Notes: a model not told the origin generated them from the letters alone. A stretch of DNA of 64,000 nucleotides from Natronorubrum halophilum (GCF_003670115.1 NZ_QQTY01000005.1:62001-126000); one strand, 5' to 3'; positions 1 through 10,695 are shown, numbered from the stretch's first letter. Program-made: numbers and translations.

Positions 1-88
1 ACGAGCCCCCGAGTCGCTGCCTCGTCCCCATCTCGACCCGCGTACCGGAATCAGTATCTTCAACACGCGCCGCATCCAACGCCCGCGT

Positions 89-277
89 ATGGCTATGGAA
101 CTCGAACACGAGTGCCCCGACTGTGGAACGGAACGGACGTTCTACCGCGCCGCGAGCACGACGCTTCACCTCGGTACGAAAGTCAAGTGGCACTGTCCGG
201 ACTGTGACTACGGCTTCGTTCGAATCAGCGACAACGGGACGGCCGTGGACTCGAGCCTCGAGACGGCATCCCAGTAA
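89..277 (+). CDS. Small zinc-ribbon protein
   Basis: A 62-residue protein with two CPxC knuckles (C9-x2-C12 and a second CPDC near residue 36), which is the four-cysteine layout of a zinc beta-ribbon. Such small conserved proteins are common in haloarchaea (I associate this one with DUF7838, from memory), and their function is unknown. The ATG at 89 sits about 30 bases after an AT-rich patch, which fits a leaderless transcript; a second ATG two codons later is also possible. Confidence 0.8.
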   Translation: MAMELEHECPDCGTERTFYRAASTTLHLGTKVKWHCPDCDYGFVRISDNGTAVDSSLETASQ

Positions 278-432
278 CGTCGGACGAGGAGTCTTTCTAC
301 GCCAACTCGAACGCCCAGCGGTCACTATCGCTGGTGGACCGTGAGAGGGAGTGGAACGAATTCTCTCGAGACGTTCACTGACCGTGTTTGGCTCGCCGAC
401 CGATAGTACTGGTTCTCAGACCGTCTGCGCGC

Positions 433-1953
433 TCAGTTGTCCTCAAGCGCCTGCCACGACAGGCGGGGATTCCGGGCCGCGCTGGTTTGATCGATCCGTC
501 GCGCCGTCGTTCGATCGGGGGCGGCCTCGAGCGTCTCGGTATCCTCCGATGCGACGGCGTTGAACGCGGCGGCGAGTCGATCGAGCGTGTCCTTGCTCTC
601 GACCTCCGTCGGCTCGGTCATCAGCGCTTCGGGGACGATCTCGGGCCACTTGGTCGTCGGCGGGTGGACCCCGTAGTCGAGCATGCGCTTTGCGACGTCG
701 GCCGCGTCCTGTTCGCCCGCGCTGGCGACGAACTCGTGGTGGAACGGTTCGTAGGGAACGTCGTAGCCGACCCGGCTCGCGAGGTAGTTCGCGTTGAGCA
801 CCGCTTTCGCGCTGGCGTCGGTCAGCCCCGAATCGCCCAGCCGTGCGATGTAGGCGAAGGTCTTGACGAGGACGAGCCAGTTGCCCTGGAAGCCGTGGAC
901 CTTGCCGATGGTGTGTTCGGGGTCGAAGCGTTCGTAGGTCGCTTCGCCGCTCTTGCTCGCGCCCCCTTCGCGCACTCGAGGTGCCGGCAGGAAGGGCGCA
1001 AGGTCTTCGACGACGCCGACCGGACCGGCACCGGGCCCGCCGCCGCCGTGGGGCGTCGCGAACGTCTTGTGGACGTTGTAGTGCATCACGTCGAAGCCCA
1101 TGTCGCCCGGCCGAGCGCGGCCGAGCAGGGCGTTCAAGTTCGCCCCGTCGTAGTAGAGCAGTCCGCCCACGTCGTGGACCATCTCGGCGATTTCCGTGAT
1201 GTCGCGCTCGAACAGGCCGAGCGTGTTCGGGTTCGTCAACATCAGCGCTGCCGTCCGCTCGGAGAGCGCAGCCTCGAGCGCCTCGAGATCGACTCGCCCG
1301 CTGTCGTCGCTGGGTAGCGAAACGACGTCGTAGCCGCCCAGCGCCGCGGTCGCGAAGTTCGTCCCGTGGGCGCTCTCGGGGATGATGACTTCGTCGCGGT
1401 GGTCCTCGCCGTTGTGCTCGTGGTAGGCCGCGGCGACGCGGATCCCGACGAACTCGCCGGCCGCGCCCGCGGGCGGCTGGAGCGTCACGGCGTCCATCCC
1501 GCCGATTCGGCCGAGGTAGTCCTGAAGCCGATACAGCAACTCGAGGGTGCCCTGGACCGACCGCTCCGAGCGGTCGGGGTGGACGGCCGCCGACGGGAGC
1601 GCCGCCACGTCCTCGGTGAACTTGGGGTTGTACTTCATCGTACAGGAGCCGAGCGGGTAGGGACCGCTGTCGATCCCGTAGATCATCTGAGAGAGGCGCG
1701 TGTAGTGGCGGGCCAGTTCGGGTTCGGACAGTTCGGGTAACTCGAGGGTGTCGCGAGTGAGGTCGTCGGGAAGCGGCGAATCGCCGTCGCCGGCACCGCC
1801 CGCGTCGCGACCGTCGCTCTCGCCGCCGATCTCGACTCGAGTCAGGTCCTTCTCGGAGAGCAGCGGCTCGTACTGGCCGTCCTCGACGTATCGGGCCTGA
1901 TCGTACCGGACTCGGTCGTCCGCAGACGGTTCGCCGGTCGGCTCTTCGGTCAT
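433..1953 (-). CDS. gcvPB: Glycine dehydrogenase (decarboxylating) subunit 2
   Basis: A 506-residue pyridoxal-phosphate enzyme, the beta half of the split P protein of the glycine cleavage system. It decarboxylates glycine and passes the aminomethyl group to lipoyl-GcvH in the cytoplasm. The PLP lysine is K296 in HYNVHKTF, and the motifs [10 protein letters not shown] (about 101) and [11 protein letters not shown] follow the family. The start at 1953 overlaps the stop of gcvPA in an ATGA, so the two subunits are translationally coupled. An in-frame extension of 109 codons upstream is Arg-rich shadow of gcvPA and was discarded. gcvT and gcvH are not within the window. Confidence 0.95.
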   Translation of the reverse strand: MTEEPTGEPSADDRVRYDQARYVEDGQYEPLLSEKDLTRVEIGGESDGRDAGGAGDGDSPLPDDLTRDTLELPELSEPELARHYTRLSQMIYGIDSGPYPLGSCTMKYNPKFTEDVAALPSAAVHPDRSERSVQGTLELLYRLQDYLGRIGGMDAVTLQPPAGAAGEFVGIRVAAAYHEHNGEDHRDEVIIPESAHGTNFATAALGGYDVVSLPSDDSGRVDLEALEAALSERTAALMLTNPNTLGLFERDITEIAEMVHDVGGLLYYDGANLNALLGRARPGDMGFDVMHYNVHKTFATPHGGGGPGAGPVGVVEDLAPFLPAPRVREGGASKSGEATYERFDPEHTIGKVHGFQGNWLVLVKTFAYIARLGDSGLTDASAKAVLNANYLASRVGYDVPYEPFHHEFVASAGEQDAADVAKRMLDYGVHPPTTKWPEIVPEALMTEPTEVESKDTLDRLAAAFNAVASEDTETLEAAPDRTTARRIDQTSAARNPRLSWQALEDN

Positions 1954-3287
1954 CGTGCCACCTCCGTAAACGCCGCGACGAACGGATCGAGTTTCTCGTC
2001 GGGGACGCCGGCGACGCAGACCTGAACCTCGTGTTCGCCGACGACGTGGACCGCAAAGCCGCGCTTCTCGAGATCGTTCGCGATCGGAGCCGCGGGTTGA
2101 TCGACGTGAGCGACGAATTCGCGGAAGTGTCGCCGATCGTGGACCGGCGCTTTGACGCCGTCGAGCGCGTCGAGTCGGGCCGCGAGACCCTCGGCGCGGG
2201 TGACGCCGCGTTTCGCAAGGTCGACCATCCCGCTCGGCCCGAGCGACGCCGCGTGCATCGCGGTTCGCAGCGCAACCCACGCCTGATTCGTACAGATGTT
2301 ACTCGTCGCTCGCTCCCGACGGATGTGCTGTTCGCGGGTCTGTAAGGTGAGCGTGAACGCCCGCCGGTCGGTCGCGTCCTCGCTCGCACCGACCAGTCGG
2401 CCGGGTACCTGCCGGAGGTAGTCCGCGCGACATGCGAACAGCCCGAGACCCATGCCGTAGCTCGTCGGAAGGCCGAGCACGCTCGCGTCACCGATCACGA
2501 CGTCGGCACCGACGTCCGCCGGTCGCTGGAGCAAGGAGAGCGCGATCGGATCCGAGCCGAGCACGAACAGCGCCTCGTTGGCAGTGGCGATCTCGCCGAT
2601 CGACTCGAGTCCTTCTTCGATCGTTCCGCGAACGGTCGGATTCTCCGCGTAAACCATGACGGCGTCGTCGCCGGCCGTCTTCTCGAGCGCCTCGAGATCG
2701 ACGTTGCCGTCGTCGGTGGCGTACTCCTCGAGGACGAGGTCCGTTCCGGCGACGTAGTTCTCGAGGGTGGACCGGCGACCCTCGAGCAAGCGGTCGGGGA
2801 CGAGCACGCGGTGGCCGCTGGTGTCGCGAACCCGCTCGGCCAGCGTGGCGGCCTCGCCGAGCGCCGTCGCCGCGTCGTACATCGAGCAGTTGGCGATCTC
2901 GAGACCGGTCAGTTCGACCAGCAGCGACTGGTACTCGAAGAGGGCCTGCAAGAACCCCTGCGAGACCTCCGGCTGGTACTGCGTGTAGGAGGTGAGAAAC
3001 TCCGAGCGGTCCGCGAGGTGGGTGACCAGCGACGGGATGTAGTAGCCGTAGTGGCCCCGCCCCAGCAGCTCCGTCAGGCCGTCGTTGCGCCCGAGAATCG
3101 AGCGAACCAGTCGTCTCGTTTCCCGTTCCGATCGCGCGTCGATCCCGAACGTCCCGTCGAACTCGACGGCCGTCGGAATGTCGAAGAGATCCTCCTCGGT
3201 CTCGGCCCCGACCGCCTCGAGCATTTGCGAGCGTTCCTCGTCCGTGTGGGGAGCGTACGGACTCCCGGTGGCGTCTGATCCGTGCAT
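1950..3287 (-). CDS. gcvPA: Glycine dehydrogenase (decarboxylating) subunit 1
   Basis: A 445-residue alpha half of the split glycine decarboxylase P protein; it forms the active enzyme with the neighbouring GcvPB. Family signatures are visible: [12 protein letters not shown] near the N-terminus, [17 protein letters not shown], and [18 protein letters not shown] in the second half. The ATG at 3287 (MHGSDATGS) was chosen because it gives the usual family N-terminus; the frame is open 31 codons further up. It is the first gene of a two-gene operon here. Confidence 0.95.
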   Translation of the reverse strand: MHGSDATGSPYAPHTDEERSQMLEAVGAETEEDLFDIPTAVEFDGTFGIDARSERETRRLVRSILGRNDGLTELLGRGHYGYYIPSLVTHLADRSEFLTSYTQYQPEVSQGFLQALFEYQSLLVELTGLEIANCSMYDAATALGEAATLAERVRDTSGHRVLVPDRLLEGRRSTLENYVAGTDLVLEEYATDDGNVDLEALEKTAGDDAVMVYAENPTVRGTIEEGLESIGEIATANEALFVLGSDPIALSLLQRPADVGADVVIGDASVLGLPTSYGMGLGLFACRADYLRQVPGRLVGASEDATDRRAFTLTLQTREQHIRRERATSNICTNQAWVALRTAMHAASLGPSGMVDLAKRGVTRAEGLAARLDALDGVKAPVHDRRHFREFVAHVDQPAAPIANDLEKRGFAVHVVGEHEVQVCVAGVPDEKLDPFVAAFTEVAR

Positions 3288-3433
3288 AGCTAGTACTGGT
3301 TCCGGCCGAACGAACCGCCTCGTCCCCCGTGTCGCCTGCAACGTTCGATCCGAAACATGATACGCGGTTCTAACGGTCACGGGGTAATGAACGCACCCCT
3401 TCGGGTGCGGCCGTCCACATCTGAATCCGTTGG

Positions 3434-4798
3434 CTAATCCATATCTTCGTCGTCTTCGTCGGTATCTGTGGTCCTCTCAGCATCCCTCTCGGTATCCGTT
3501 ATCGGCGTAGTGTCTCCGCCGGCACCTGTCGAAGCATCAGCGTCCGCGTCTCCACCGTCTCCGGTATCCGCGTCCGCCCCTCGGTCGGGCGCGGTATCGG
3601 GTTCACCGCTCGCCTCGTCGTTCGCGGCGGCCGTCCCTCGAGCGGTGTCGGACGTCCCGATGTCAGCGGCAGTAGCGCGCCCTGTCCGCGTTCGAATGCC
3701 GGTTCCAGGTTCGGTGTCGACGGCGGGGTCTTCGATCGTCTCGTCGCCCTCGAGATCCGATTTTGCACCCGATCCCGTCGGCCGCTCTCGAGCGAACACG
3801 TCGAGGGTGACCTTCGCTCCGCCGAGGACGACGGGGCCGATGAACAGCCCGACCGCGCCGAAAACGACGATGCCGCCGAAGATGCCGACGACGATGATCG
3901 CGGAGTTAAACGCGCTCGTCCGTCCGATGAGTGCGGGTCGCAGGTAGGTGTCCGAGACGCTGACGAGCGAGCCGTAGCCGACCAGCACCGTCGCCCCGAT
4001 CAGGTTACCGGTGGCGAACAGGTAGATCGCGACTGGAAGCCAGACGCCGAAGGCACCGACCAGCGGGAGCAACGCGAGGACGAACGTCGCGACGGTGAGG
4101 AAGATCACGGCCGGGACGCCGAGGATGGCGAGCCCGATACCGAGTGCGACCGCCTGAATCACCGCCACCGCGACGTTGCCGACGACGGAGGCCCACATGA
4201 GCTGATCCAGCTTGGCGAGGAGTTCCCGCTGAACGTCGTCCTCGACCGGAACCACCCGCCGCGTCCACGCGACGAGTCGATCGCCGTCTCGCAAGAGTGC
4301 AAAGAGCACGAACAGCGTCACGGTGAGCCCGATGAGAACCCCCGGTAGCCCGCTAACGAGTTCGATTCCGCTCGTCGCGAGGCCCTGTACCGTCGTCCCG
4401 ATCGGCTCCTGGTACGTTTCGTACAACTCGGCGATGTCGATCGGATAGCCGGTGATCTCGAGTCGCTGCTCGACATCTCCCATATCGAGCGACCCCTCCT
4501 GGACGGCCGTGAGAACCTGGAGAGCCTGCCGGAGTGCAATCGCGAGGACGTACGTGATGGGGAGGAGGATCGCGAGGATCGCCACGCCGACGAGCGTGAG
4601 GGCGGCGATCATCGAGCCGGTGATCGGCTCGAGGCGTCGCTGTGCCGGCATGAGAACGTACGCGAGAACGACGCCGAGCAGAATGTACTGGAGATACGGC
4701 AGGAAAATGAGCGCCGCCAGAACGGTGCTCACGAGCGCAAGCACGGTCAATCCTGTCCGTTCGGAGAGCCATCCTGACGAATCGGGTCGGTTGGACAT
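3434..4798 (-). CDS. AI-2E family transporter (PerM/TqsA type)
   Basis: A 454-residue integral membrane protein. Hydrophobic segments start near residue 18 and continue as about seven or eight helices with the family's alternating pattern and a soluble loop after the third helix. The family includes permeases implicated in small-molecule or sodium/proton export; the substrate here is unknown. The last 100 or so residues form a disordered tail very rich in Asp, Thr, Ala and Glu, an added acidic extension common in haloarchaeal membrane proteins. The start MSNRPDSSG at 4798 is preferred over an ATG ten codons upstream. Confidence 0.85.
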   Translation of the reverse strand: MSNRPDSSGWLSERTGLTVLALVSTVLAALIFLPYLQYILLGVVLAYVLMPAQRRLEPITGSMIAALTLVGVAILAILLPITYVLAIALRQALQVLTAVQEGSLDMGDVEQRLEITGYPIDIAELYETYQEPIGTTVQGLATSGIELVSGLPGVLIGLTVTLFVLFALLRDGDRLVAWTRRVVPVEDDVQRELLAKLDQLMWASVVGNVAVAVIQAVALGIGLAILGVPAVIFLTVATFVLALLPLVGAFGVWLPVAIYLFATGNLIGATVLVGYGSLVSVSDTYLRPALIGRTSAFNSAIIVVGIFGGIVVFGAVGLFIGPVVLGGAKVTLDVFARERPTGSGAKSDLEGDETIEDPAVDTEPGTGIRTRTGRATAADIGTSDTARGTAAANDEASGEPDTAPDRGADADTGDGGDADADASTGAGGDTTPITDTERDAERTTDTDEDDEDMD

Positions 4799-5009
4799 AC
4801 TCGTCCCTACGAACGCCAGCCCAAACATCCCACGGATACTGCCAGTTCGTGCGATGAGCGGTGTCGGCGAACGCTATAACGCGCCCGATCGGACGATGGG
4901 TCTACGATCAGCGCCCTGATCGTGTCGATGGAGCGTCTCGAACGAGTCGGGTGTCACCGACTGCAATCAACCGCGGGTGTCTTATTGTGGTTTCGCAATG
5001 CTACGGACG

Positions 5010-5792
5010 ATGGGAGACCGGCACCCGGCAAACGACCCGCCCGATGACGACGGTACCGACCGGGCCTTCATTCGAGCCCTCTTGCGGTTTTTCTTCGCCG
5101 TCGTCTTGATCTGCGCGCTCGCTCTCGGAACGACCGTGCTCGCGCCGATGGTCCTCGATGATCTCGGCGGGATCGACGGCGACGGTTTCGGGGTTCCTGA
5201 TCGCATCGACCTCGAGGAGCGACCGGCGCCGAGTTCGTCCCCGCCGCCGGCCGGCGAGCGCGACCCCGACGTCACCGACCCGGACGATCCCGGCGAATCG
5301 TCGTACGAGACCGACGTCGAGACGGTCGACTCGGTGACCGTCGAGGATTTCGTCCACGCCGAGGTCAACGAGCGCCGCGCCGACCACGACCTCGAGCCCC
5401 TCGAGTGGGACGGGACGATCGCGTCCGTCTCCCGCGCGCACAGCTACGATATGGCCGACCGCGGCTACTTCGATCACGTCAACCCGTCGGGCGAGGAGCC
5501 GATGGACCGCTTTACCGACGTCGACAACTACTGTCGCGGGTACGGCGAGAACATCGCTCAGACGTGGGTCGACCAGCGCGTCGAGCGACCGGGGTCCGAG
5601 GAAAGCGTGCGCTATCAGACCGCGGAAGGCCTCGCGACCGGACTCGTCAATCAGTGGATGAACTCCACCCCGCACCGGCAGGCGATCCTCGAGGAGGGCG
5701 AGGTGCCGAGCTGGGACCGCGGTGGCGTCGGCGTCTACATCGCGGACGACGGCGTGGTCTACGCGTCGCACAACTTCTGCCTCGAGCGGTGA
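5010..5792 (+). CDS. CAP/SCP-domain secreted or membrane-anchored protein
   Basis: A 260-residue protein with one N-terminal hydrophobic segment (about residues 20-42, signal anchor), an acidic/proline linker, then a CAP (cysteine-rich secretory protein/SCP-like) domain. The domain shows HAEVNERRADHDL, the His in SRAHSYDMADRGYFDH, and GENIAQTW, which match the CAP cavity residues. The domain should lie outside the cell. Starts 4 and 11 codons earlier are also possible. Family members act in diverse extracellular roles; none can be assigned here. Confidence 0.85.
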   Translation: MGDRHPANDPPDDDGTDRAFIRALLRFFFAVVLICALALGTTVLAPMVLDDLGGIDGDGFGVPDRIDLEERPAPSSSPPPAGERDPDVTDPDDPGESSYETDVETVDSVTVEDFVHAEVNERRADHDLEPLEWDGTIASVSRAHSYDMADRGYFDHVNPSGEEPMDRFTDVDNYCRGYGENIAQTWVDQRVERPGSEESVRYQTAEGLATGLVNQWMNSTPHRQAILEEGEVPSWDRGGVGVYIADDGVVYASHNFCLER

Positions 5793-5918
5793 TCGGACGA
5801 CTCCGCGCTCGAGGAGCGATCACGACCGCGTCGATCCGGGCGGTTTTCCGACGGATCCGTAAGACGGAAACTGTGGTCGACTGACAGCGCCTTTGGGGCT
5901 GGGTCTCGACGCCTTCGT

Positions 5919-6698
5919 ATGGACATCTCCCGGACGATTACGTCGGTCTATCGAACGGCAAGCGACCGCGATATCTCCTTTCTCGCGGCGGGGTTCGCCT
6001 ACTACGCGTTCGTCTCGCTGATTCCGCTGGTCTTGCTCGCCCTCGTCGTGGGCTCGTTTCTCGGCGGGGAAGCGGCCGCCGAACGGCTGATTCGGGTTGC
6101 GGGCGACTTCCTCCCGGAAGCGGGCGAGGAACTCGTCACCGACGCGCTGACGACCGAATCCGGGCGTGCGGAGGCCACCGTGGTTGCCCTCGCCGTCGCG
6201 ACGTGGGGTGCACTCAAGGTCTTCCGCGGGCTCAGCCTCGCCTTCGATAAGGTCTACGACGAGGTCGCCGAGGAGACGTTCGTCGATCAACTCAGAGACG
6301 GCGTGACCGTGATCGTCGCCGGTGCGGGCGCGCTCACGTTGATGATCGTGATGGGGACGGTGCTCGGGCTCGCGGCCGACGTCGTTCCCTTCGTCGACCT
6401 GTTGGGCTGGATCGTCCTGTTGGCCGGGCTGATCCTCGTGTTCCTTCCGATCTACTACGTGTTGCCGCCGATTTCGGTTGCGGTCACGGAGATTCTCCCC
6501 GGCGTCGTCTTCGCCGCCGTCGGCTGGACGGTCCTTCAGGCCGGCTTTCAGCTCTACGCCGCCAACGCCGGCAGCTACCAGGCCTACGGCGCCGTCGGTG
6601 CCGTCTTGCTCTTCGTCACGTGGCTTTACTTCGCCGGCATGCTGATTCTCCTCGGCGCGGCGCTCAACGTCGTGCTCTCGTCGCCCCCGGCCGAGTGA
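5919..6698 (+). CDS. YihY/BrkB family inner-membrane protein
   Basis: A 259-residue protein with about six transmembrane helices. It has the hallmark N-terminal AAGFAYYAFVSLIPLVLL segment and the C-terminal GAVGAVLLFVTWLYFAGMLILLGAALN, both diagnostic of the YihY/virulence factor BrkB family (formerly misannotated as RNase BN). The molecular function of the family is unsettled. It is transcribed alone, with the start 127 bases after the preceding gene. Confidence 0.9.
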   Translation: MDISRTITSVYRTASDRDISFLAAGFAYYAFVSLIPLVLLALVVGSFLGGEAAAERLIRVAGDFLPEAGEELVTDALTTESGRAEATVVALAVATWGALKVFRGLSLAFDKVYDEVAEETFVDQLRDGVTVIVAGAGALTLMIVMGTVLGLAADVVPFVDLLGWIVLLAGLILVFLPIYYVLPPISVAVTEILPGVVFAAVGWTVLQAGFQLYAANAGSYQAYGAVGAVLLFVTWLYFAGMLILLGAALNVVLSSPPAE

Positions 6699-6792
6699 AT
6701 CGGTCGCTCGGCGACAGCCACCGCGCTCGGCCGTTCACCGAGAGAATCCCACTGGGGAACAGTTATGGTCTCGGCACGGCCAGACGTTGACG

Positions 6793-7485
6793 ATGAGCGA
6801 CGAGCACTCACAACAGCCCTCCTCGGCCGGTTCGGCCGCCGACTCGAGCGGGTCGGCGGCAGACGCCGACGAGAACTCGAGCGACGACCTCGAGCCGGGC
6901 GGCGGTCCCCACCGCGTCGTCTCCGACCAGAGCGTCGACGATATTCTCGACTCGCTCGACGAGACGAAATCGGCGTCGACGCCGGCCGAGACGGAACCGA
7001 CGGGATCGGCCGAGTCGGGCGAAGCGAACGCCGCCACCGGCGCGACAGTCACCGGCGGTTCGGAGTCCGGCGCATCGACCGAGTCGGCTGCGCCGCCGGG
7101 GAGCGACGACGCAGCTCGATCCGCCGATGCAGGTCCCGCCGCTCGATCCGACGACGGGGACGCCTCGCTCGAGGATCTCGCGGCCCGCATCGAAGACGGA
7201 ACCGTTACCGGTGCGGACGTTCGGGCCGCCGAAGCGGGCGAGGGGCGCGACTCGACGCCCGACGTCGACGAGATCGACCTCTCGATGGAGGACCTCGAGA
7301 CGACGCGGGAGCAAGCCGCGTCTCGGTCGCCGGCGGGCGGACCGACCGCAACGGACGACTTCGGCGACGACGCGGGGCCGCTCGCCGGGTCGATCCGGCG
7401 CGAAGAGACTGGCGACTCGAGCGATGTGGAGCCGGACGAGGAGGTCGGGTTGTTCGGGCGGATCAAGCGGTTTTTCTCGGGGTAG
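6793..7485 (+). CDS. Acidic low-complexity haloarchaeal protein
   Basis: A 230-residue hypothetical protein rich in Ser, Ala, Asp and Glu, without cysteine or hydrophobic segments until a conserved-looking C-terminal tail (GLFGRIKRFFSG), a short basic amphipathic helix that could contact a membrane or partner. The middle holds short conserved-looking blocks (VVSDQSVDDILDSLDE, DEIDLSMEDLE), which suggests binding motifs in a disordered chain. A TTG two codons earlier is in frame; the ATG at 6793 is preferred. I do not recognise a family. Confidence 0.65.
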   Translation: MSDEHSQQPSSAGSAADSSGSAADADENSSDDLEPGGGPHRVVSDQSVDDILDSLDETKSASTPAETEPTGSAESGEANAATGATVTGGSESGASTESAAPPGSDDAARSADAGPAARSDDGDASLEDLAARIEDGTVTGADVRAAEAGEGRDSTPDVDEIDLSMEDLETTREQAASRSPAGGPTATDDFGDDAGPLAGSIRREETGDSSDVEPDEEVGLFGRIKRFFSG

Positions 7486-7593
7486 CGGCGACTCGGTCGG
7501 TCCGCTCCGTCGCCTTCACTATCTCGTCGTGAACGACCGTCCGCGAACGGCGATTCTCGAACCTCCGTGTTCGCTTCCGGAAGCGAGGGCGAT

Positions 7594-8502
7594 TCACGTG
7601 ACCAGCGTGATCAGGAGAAACAGCGTGACGATGGAGACGAGCGTCGTAGCGAACACGTTCAGCGACGCGAACTCCTCGTCGCCGCCGAGTTCGGCGGCGA
7701 AGACGTACGTCGAAACCGCGGTCGGCGTCCCGAACATGACGACGACGGCCGTGATCGTCGCCGTGTCGACCGATAGCGCGGCGAAGACGAGCCACGCGAG
7801 CGCCGGCATGCAGACGATCTTCAGCGCGATCACGGAGCCGGTTGCACCGAAATCGATCGCCGGCAGATCGACCTCGAGCGACGCGCCGACGCAGAGCAAG
7901 GCGAGCGGCAGCGCGAGCGAGCCGACGAGATCGAGACCGGTCGCGACGGTCCCCGGAACCGTGACGCCGATCGATCCGGTCGCCAGTCCGGCGATCAACG
8001 TCACCAGCACGGGATTTCTCGCGAGCCCCCGAAGTTCGTCGCCGAGGCTCGCGTCGGCTCCGTTGAGTGTCGAGAGCACGAGAACTGATAGCGGCAGTTG
8101 GGTCAGCGTCACGACGCCGAGTATCACGCTCGCGATCGCGGTCACCTCCGCGTCGAACGTCGCCGCGACGAGTGGCAGTCCGAGATAGCCCAGGTTCGAG
8201 TGGTACGACTGGACCACGGCGACGCTCCGGCGCCCCCTCGAGTCCCGATCTCGATGGACGAGCCAGGCGACCGCCGCCGTCGTGAACAGGACGAGCAACA
8301 GCCCCCCGACCAGCGCCGGCGACAGCACGTCACCGATCGCCCGATCGTAGGTCGAGACGAAGATGAGCGCCGGCAGCGCGACGTAGTAGGTGGCGGCGTT
8401 CAGCCGGTCCGTCCGGTCGGCGTTGAGGACGCCGGACGCACGGAGTCCGGCTCCACAGAGGAGGACGACGAGCAACGCCAGCAACCGGAGGACGACTTCC
8501 AT
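7594..8502 (-). CDS. AEC family transporter (auxin efflux carrier-like permease)
   Basis: A 302-residue membrane protein with about ten helices arranged as two five-helix repeats. The early NAATYYVALPALIFVSTYDR segment and QSYHSNLGYLGLPLVAATF in the middle are typical AEC motifs. Prokaryotic members export or import small organic acids or remain uncharacterised. It is a single gene, convergent with the gene before it. Confidence 0.9.
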   Translation of the reverse strand: MEVVLRLLALLVVLLCGAGLRASGVLNADRTDRLNAATYYVALPALIFVSTYDRAIGDVLSPALVGGLLLVLFTTAAVAWLVHRDRDSRGRRSVAVVQSYHSNLGYLGLPLVAATFDAEVTAIASVILGVVTLTQLPLSVLVLSTLNGADASLGDELRGLARNPVLVTLIAGLATGSIGVTVPGTVATGLDLVGSLALPLALLCVGASLEVDLPAIDFGATGSVIALKIVCMPALAWLVFAALSVDTATITAVVVMFGTPTAVSTYVFAAELGGDEEFASLNVFATTLVSIVTLFLLITLVT

Positions 8503-8648
8503 ACGGGGCTCGAATCGACTCGGACGTTTCTACCGTTCGGTTGTCGCTGACAGTGCGATTGTGTAACAGGACTCGAATCAGCGGTCGATCAGCGGTCGGT
8601 ACACTGTAACGATTCCGTCGCTCACGAGTTTGCTTGCGAACGAAGTAG

Positions 8649-8670
8649 TGGGTTGGAGCAGATTTGAACT
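8649..8670 (-). repeat. Copy of the tRNA-Val 3' end (integration scar)
   Basis: A 22-base exact direct repeat of 8781-8802, the acceptor stem and part of the T-arm of the adjacent tRNA-Val gene. It lies 132 bases downstream in the tRNA reading direction. The segment between also carries a 12-base inverted copy of the T-arm boundary (AGATTTGAACTA) and a CCCGACGC/GCGTCGGG stem. This is the arrangement left by integration and later loss of an element at a tRNA 3' end. Confidence 0.75.
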
Positions 8671-8780
8671 ACGCCGAGACGTGCTCGCTCCGCTGTGCGC
8701 GACTCGTCTAGTTCAAATCTACCGAACAATTCTCCCGACGCGAACCCGTCGCTCTGCTCCTCGTTGTTGCGTCGGGAAAA

Positions 8781-8855
8781 TGGGTTGGAGCAGATTTGAA
8801 CTGCCGGCCTCCTCCATGTCAAGGAGGTGTCGTAACCAGACTAGACCACCAACCC
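8781..8855 (-). tRNA. tRNA-Val (anticodon GAC)
   Basis: A 75-base cloverleaf read on the minus strand. The acceptor stem is GGGTTGG/CCAACCC with discriminator A, the anticodon stem CCTCC/GGAGG encloses the loop TTGACAT with anticodon GAC, and the T-arm contains GGCAGTTCAAATCTGCT. CCA is not encoded. Its 3' end is duplicated downstream. Confidence 0.95.
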
Positions 8856-9034
8856 GCTTGCGTTCTCGTGGCGTCCGTCGCCACCTTGTCTACACTCATT
8901 CGTTGCCCGCCACCGTAATTGAAGGTTTCGAATCGGTCGCCGTGCGCGACTCCACCCCACGCACCCCTCCGACACGCTTAAGTTGATGTACTGATTTGAG
9001 CATTGTAAGACAACTACGTACATTGGTGTTCACT

Positions 9035-10048
9035 ATGCAGGAGTATGTCGAACGGGTGACTGACGGCCGGAATCTCTCACAAGCGGACGCTCGAGCGGCT
9101 TCAGCGGCCGTTTTCGAGGATGCAACGGAGGCACAGATCGGCGCGCTGCTCGCGGCGTTGCGCGCGAAAGGAGAAACCGAAGCGGAGATCGCCGGCTTCG
9201 CCCAGGGAATGCGCGAGGCGGCACGAACGATCGCGCCCGCTCGGGAACCGCTGGTCGACACCTGCGGCACGGGCGGGGACGACTACAACACGATCAACGT
9301 CTCGACGACGAGCGCGATCGTCGCCGCGGGCGCGGGCGTCCCGGTCGCAAAACACGGGAACTACTCCGTCTCGTCTTCGTCGGGCAGCGCGGACGTTCTC
9401 GAGGAAGTCGGCGTGAACGTCGAGGCAGAACCGCCGGCCGTCGAGGAGGCGATCGAACGCGACGGAATCGGATTCATGCTCGCGCCGGTGTTCCACCCCG
9501 CGATGAAGGCCGTTATCGGGCCGCGCAAGGAACTCGGGATGCGGACGGTCTTTAACGTCCTCGGGCCGCTGACGAACCCCGCGGGCGCGAACGCACAGGT
9601 CGTCGGCGTCTACGATCCCGATCTCGTTCCCGTGCTGGCGAACGCGCTCTCTCGGATGGACGTCGAGCGCGCGCTGGTCGTCCACGGCGCCGGCACCGAC
9701 GAAATCGCGATCCACGGCGAGACGGTCGTCGCGGAGGTCCACGGTGATTCTGTCGACGAATACGCGCTCGAGCCGACCACACTCGGCCTCGAGGAACACG
9801 ACATCGACGACATCGCCGGCGGCTCGCCCGCGGAGAACGCGGCCGACATGCGCGGCATCGTCGAAGGCGACGTCGCGGGCGCGAAACGCGACGTCATCCT
9901 CGCGAACGCGGGCGCTGCGATCTACGTCGCCGGCGAGGCCGAGTCCCTGCAAGCGGGCGTCGACGCCGCACGCGAGGCGATCGAATCCGGAGACGCGGCG
10001 ACGAAACTCGAGCAACTCCGTGCGGGTGCCGCGGAGCAGGTCCAATGA
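9035..10048 (+). CDS. trpD: Anthranilate phosphoribosyltransferase
   Basis: A 337-residue enzyme joining anthranilate to PRPP in tryptophan synthesis. The PRPP-binding glycine loop DTCGTGGDDYNTINVST (about residue 72) and KHGNYSVSSSSGSADVLE are intact. The start MQEYVERVTDGR at 9035 matches the family; a TTG 13 codons earlier was rejected. It opens the operon trpD-trpF-trpE-trpG, overlapping trpF by four bases (ATGA). A CTTAAG motif near 8977 could belong to its promoter. Confidence 0.95.
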   Translation: MQEYVERVTDGRNLSQADARAASAAVFEDATEAQIGALLAALRAKGETEAEIAGFAQGMREAARTIAPAREPLVDTCGTGGDDYNTINVSTTSAIVAAGAGVPVAKHGNYSVSSSSGSADVLEEVGVNVEAEPPAVEEAIERDGIGFMLAPVFHPAMKAVIGPRKELGMRTVFNVLGPLTNPAGANAQVVGVYDPDLVPVLANALSRMDVERALVVHGAGTDEIAIHGETVVAEVHGDSVDEYALEPTTLGLEEHDIDDIAGGSPAENAADMRGIVEGDVAGAKRDVILANAGAAIYVAGEAESLQAGVDAAREAIESGDAATKLEQLRAGAAEQVQ

Positions 10049-10695
10049 CGCGCGTCAAGATCTGCGGGCTCACGACCGAGAGCGACCTCGAGATGGCGAT
10101 CGACGCCGGTGCCGACGCCGTCGGTATCATCTGTGACGTGTCGGTCGAGACGCCGCGAGAGGTCACGGTCGCCGAGGCTCGAGACCTCGCCGCAGCCGCA
10201 CCGCCCTTCGTGGCCAGCGTGCTCGTGACGATGCCGTCCGAACCCGAACGCGCGATCGAACTGGTCGATACGATCGAGCCGGACGTAGTCCAGATCCATA
10301 GCCGGATCAGCCCGGGCGATCTCGCCTACCTGCGCGCGAAAGTCGACTCGCAGATCCTGCTCGCGGTCGACGCCGACGACGCGGCGGTCGCCGAGATGTA
10401 CGACGACGTGGTCGACGGGTTCCTCGTCGACACGCCGGGCGAGGACGGCGGCGGCGGAACCGGCGAGACGCACGACTGGGATCGGACCCGAATCGCCACG
10501 GTCGACCTCGAGTCGCCGCTGATCCTCGCGGGCGGTCTCACCCCCGAGAACGTCGGCGATGCGATCCGGACGGCCGAGCCGTTCGCGGTCGACGTCGCGA
10601 GCGGGGTCGAAGCCGACGGCGGCACCAAGGATCCCGACGCCGTTCGATCGTTCGTCCACCGAGCCAAGACCGCCCACCGGACGGCGGAGCTGTAA
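10045..10695 (+). CDS. trpF: Phosphoribosylanthranilate isomerase
   Basis: A 216-residue TIM-barrel enzyme converting phosphoribosylanthranilate to the ribulose form. KICGLTTESDLE at the N-terminus carries the catalytic Cys, the catalytic Asp is in LLAVDADD, and the phosphate-binding ILAGGLTPENV and VDVASGVE motifs are present. It sits between trpD (4-base overlap) and trpE (13-base gap), so it is co-transcribed with both. Confidence 0.95.
   Translation: MTRVKICGLTTESDLEMAIDAGADAVGIICDVSVETPREVTVAEARDLAAAAPPFVASVLVTMPSEPERAIELVDTIEPDVVQIHSRISPGDLAYLRAKVDSQILLAVDADDAAVAEMYDDVVDGFLVDTPGEDGGGGTGETHDWDRTRIATVDLESPLILAGGLTPENVGDAIRTAEPFAVDVASGVEADGGTKDPDAVRSFVHRAKTAHRTAEL

Noticed and set aside
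388-1317. Long plus-strand open frame of 309 codons
   Set aside because: Antisense shadow of gcvPB; high GC makes antisense frames open, and it has no recognisable domain.
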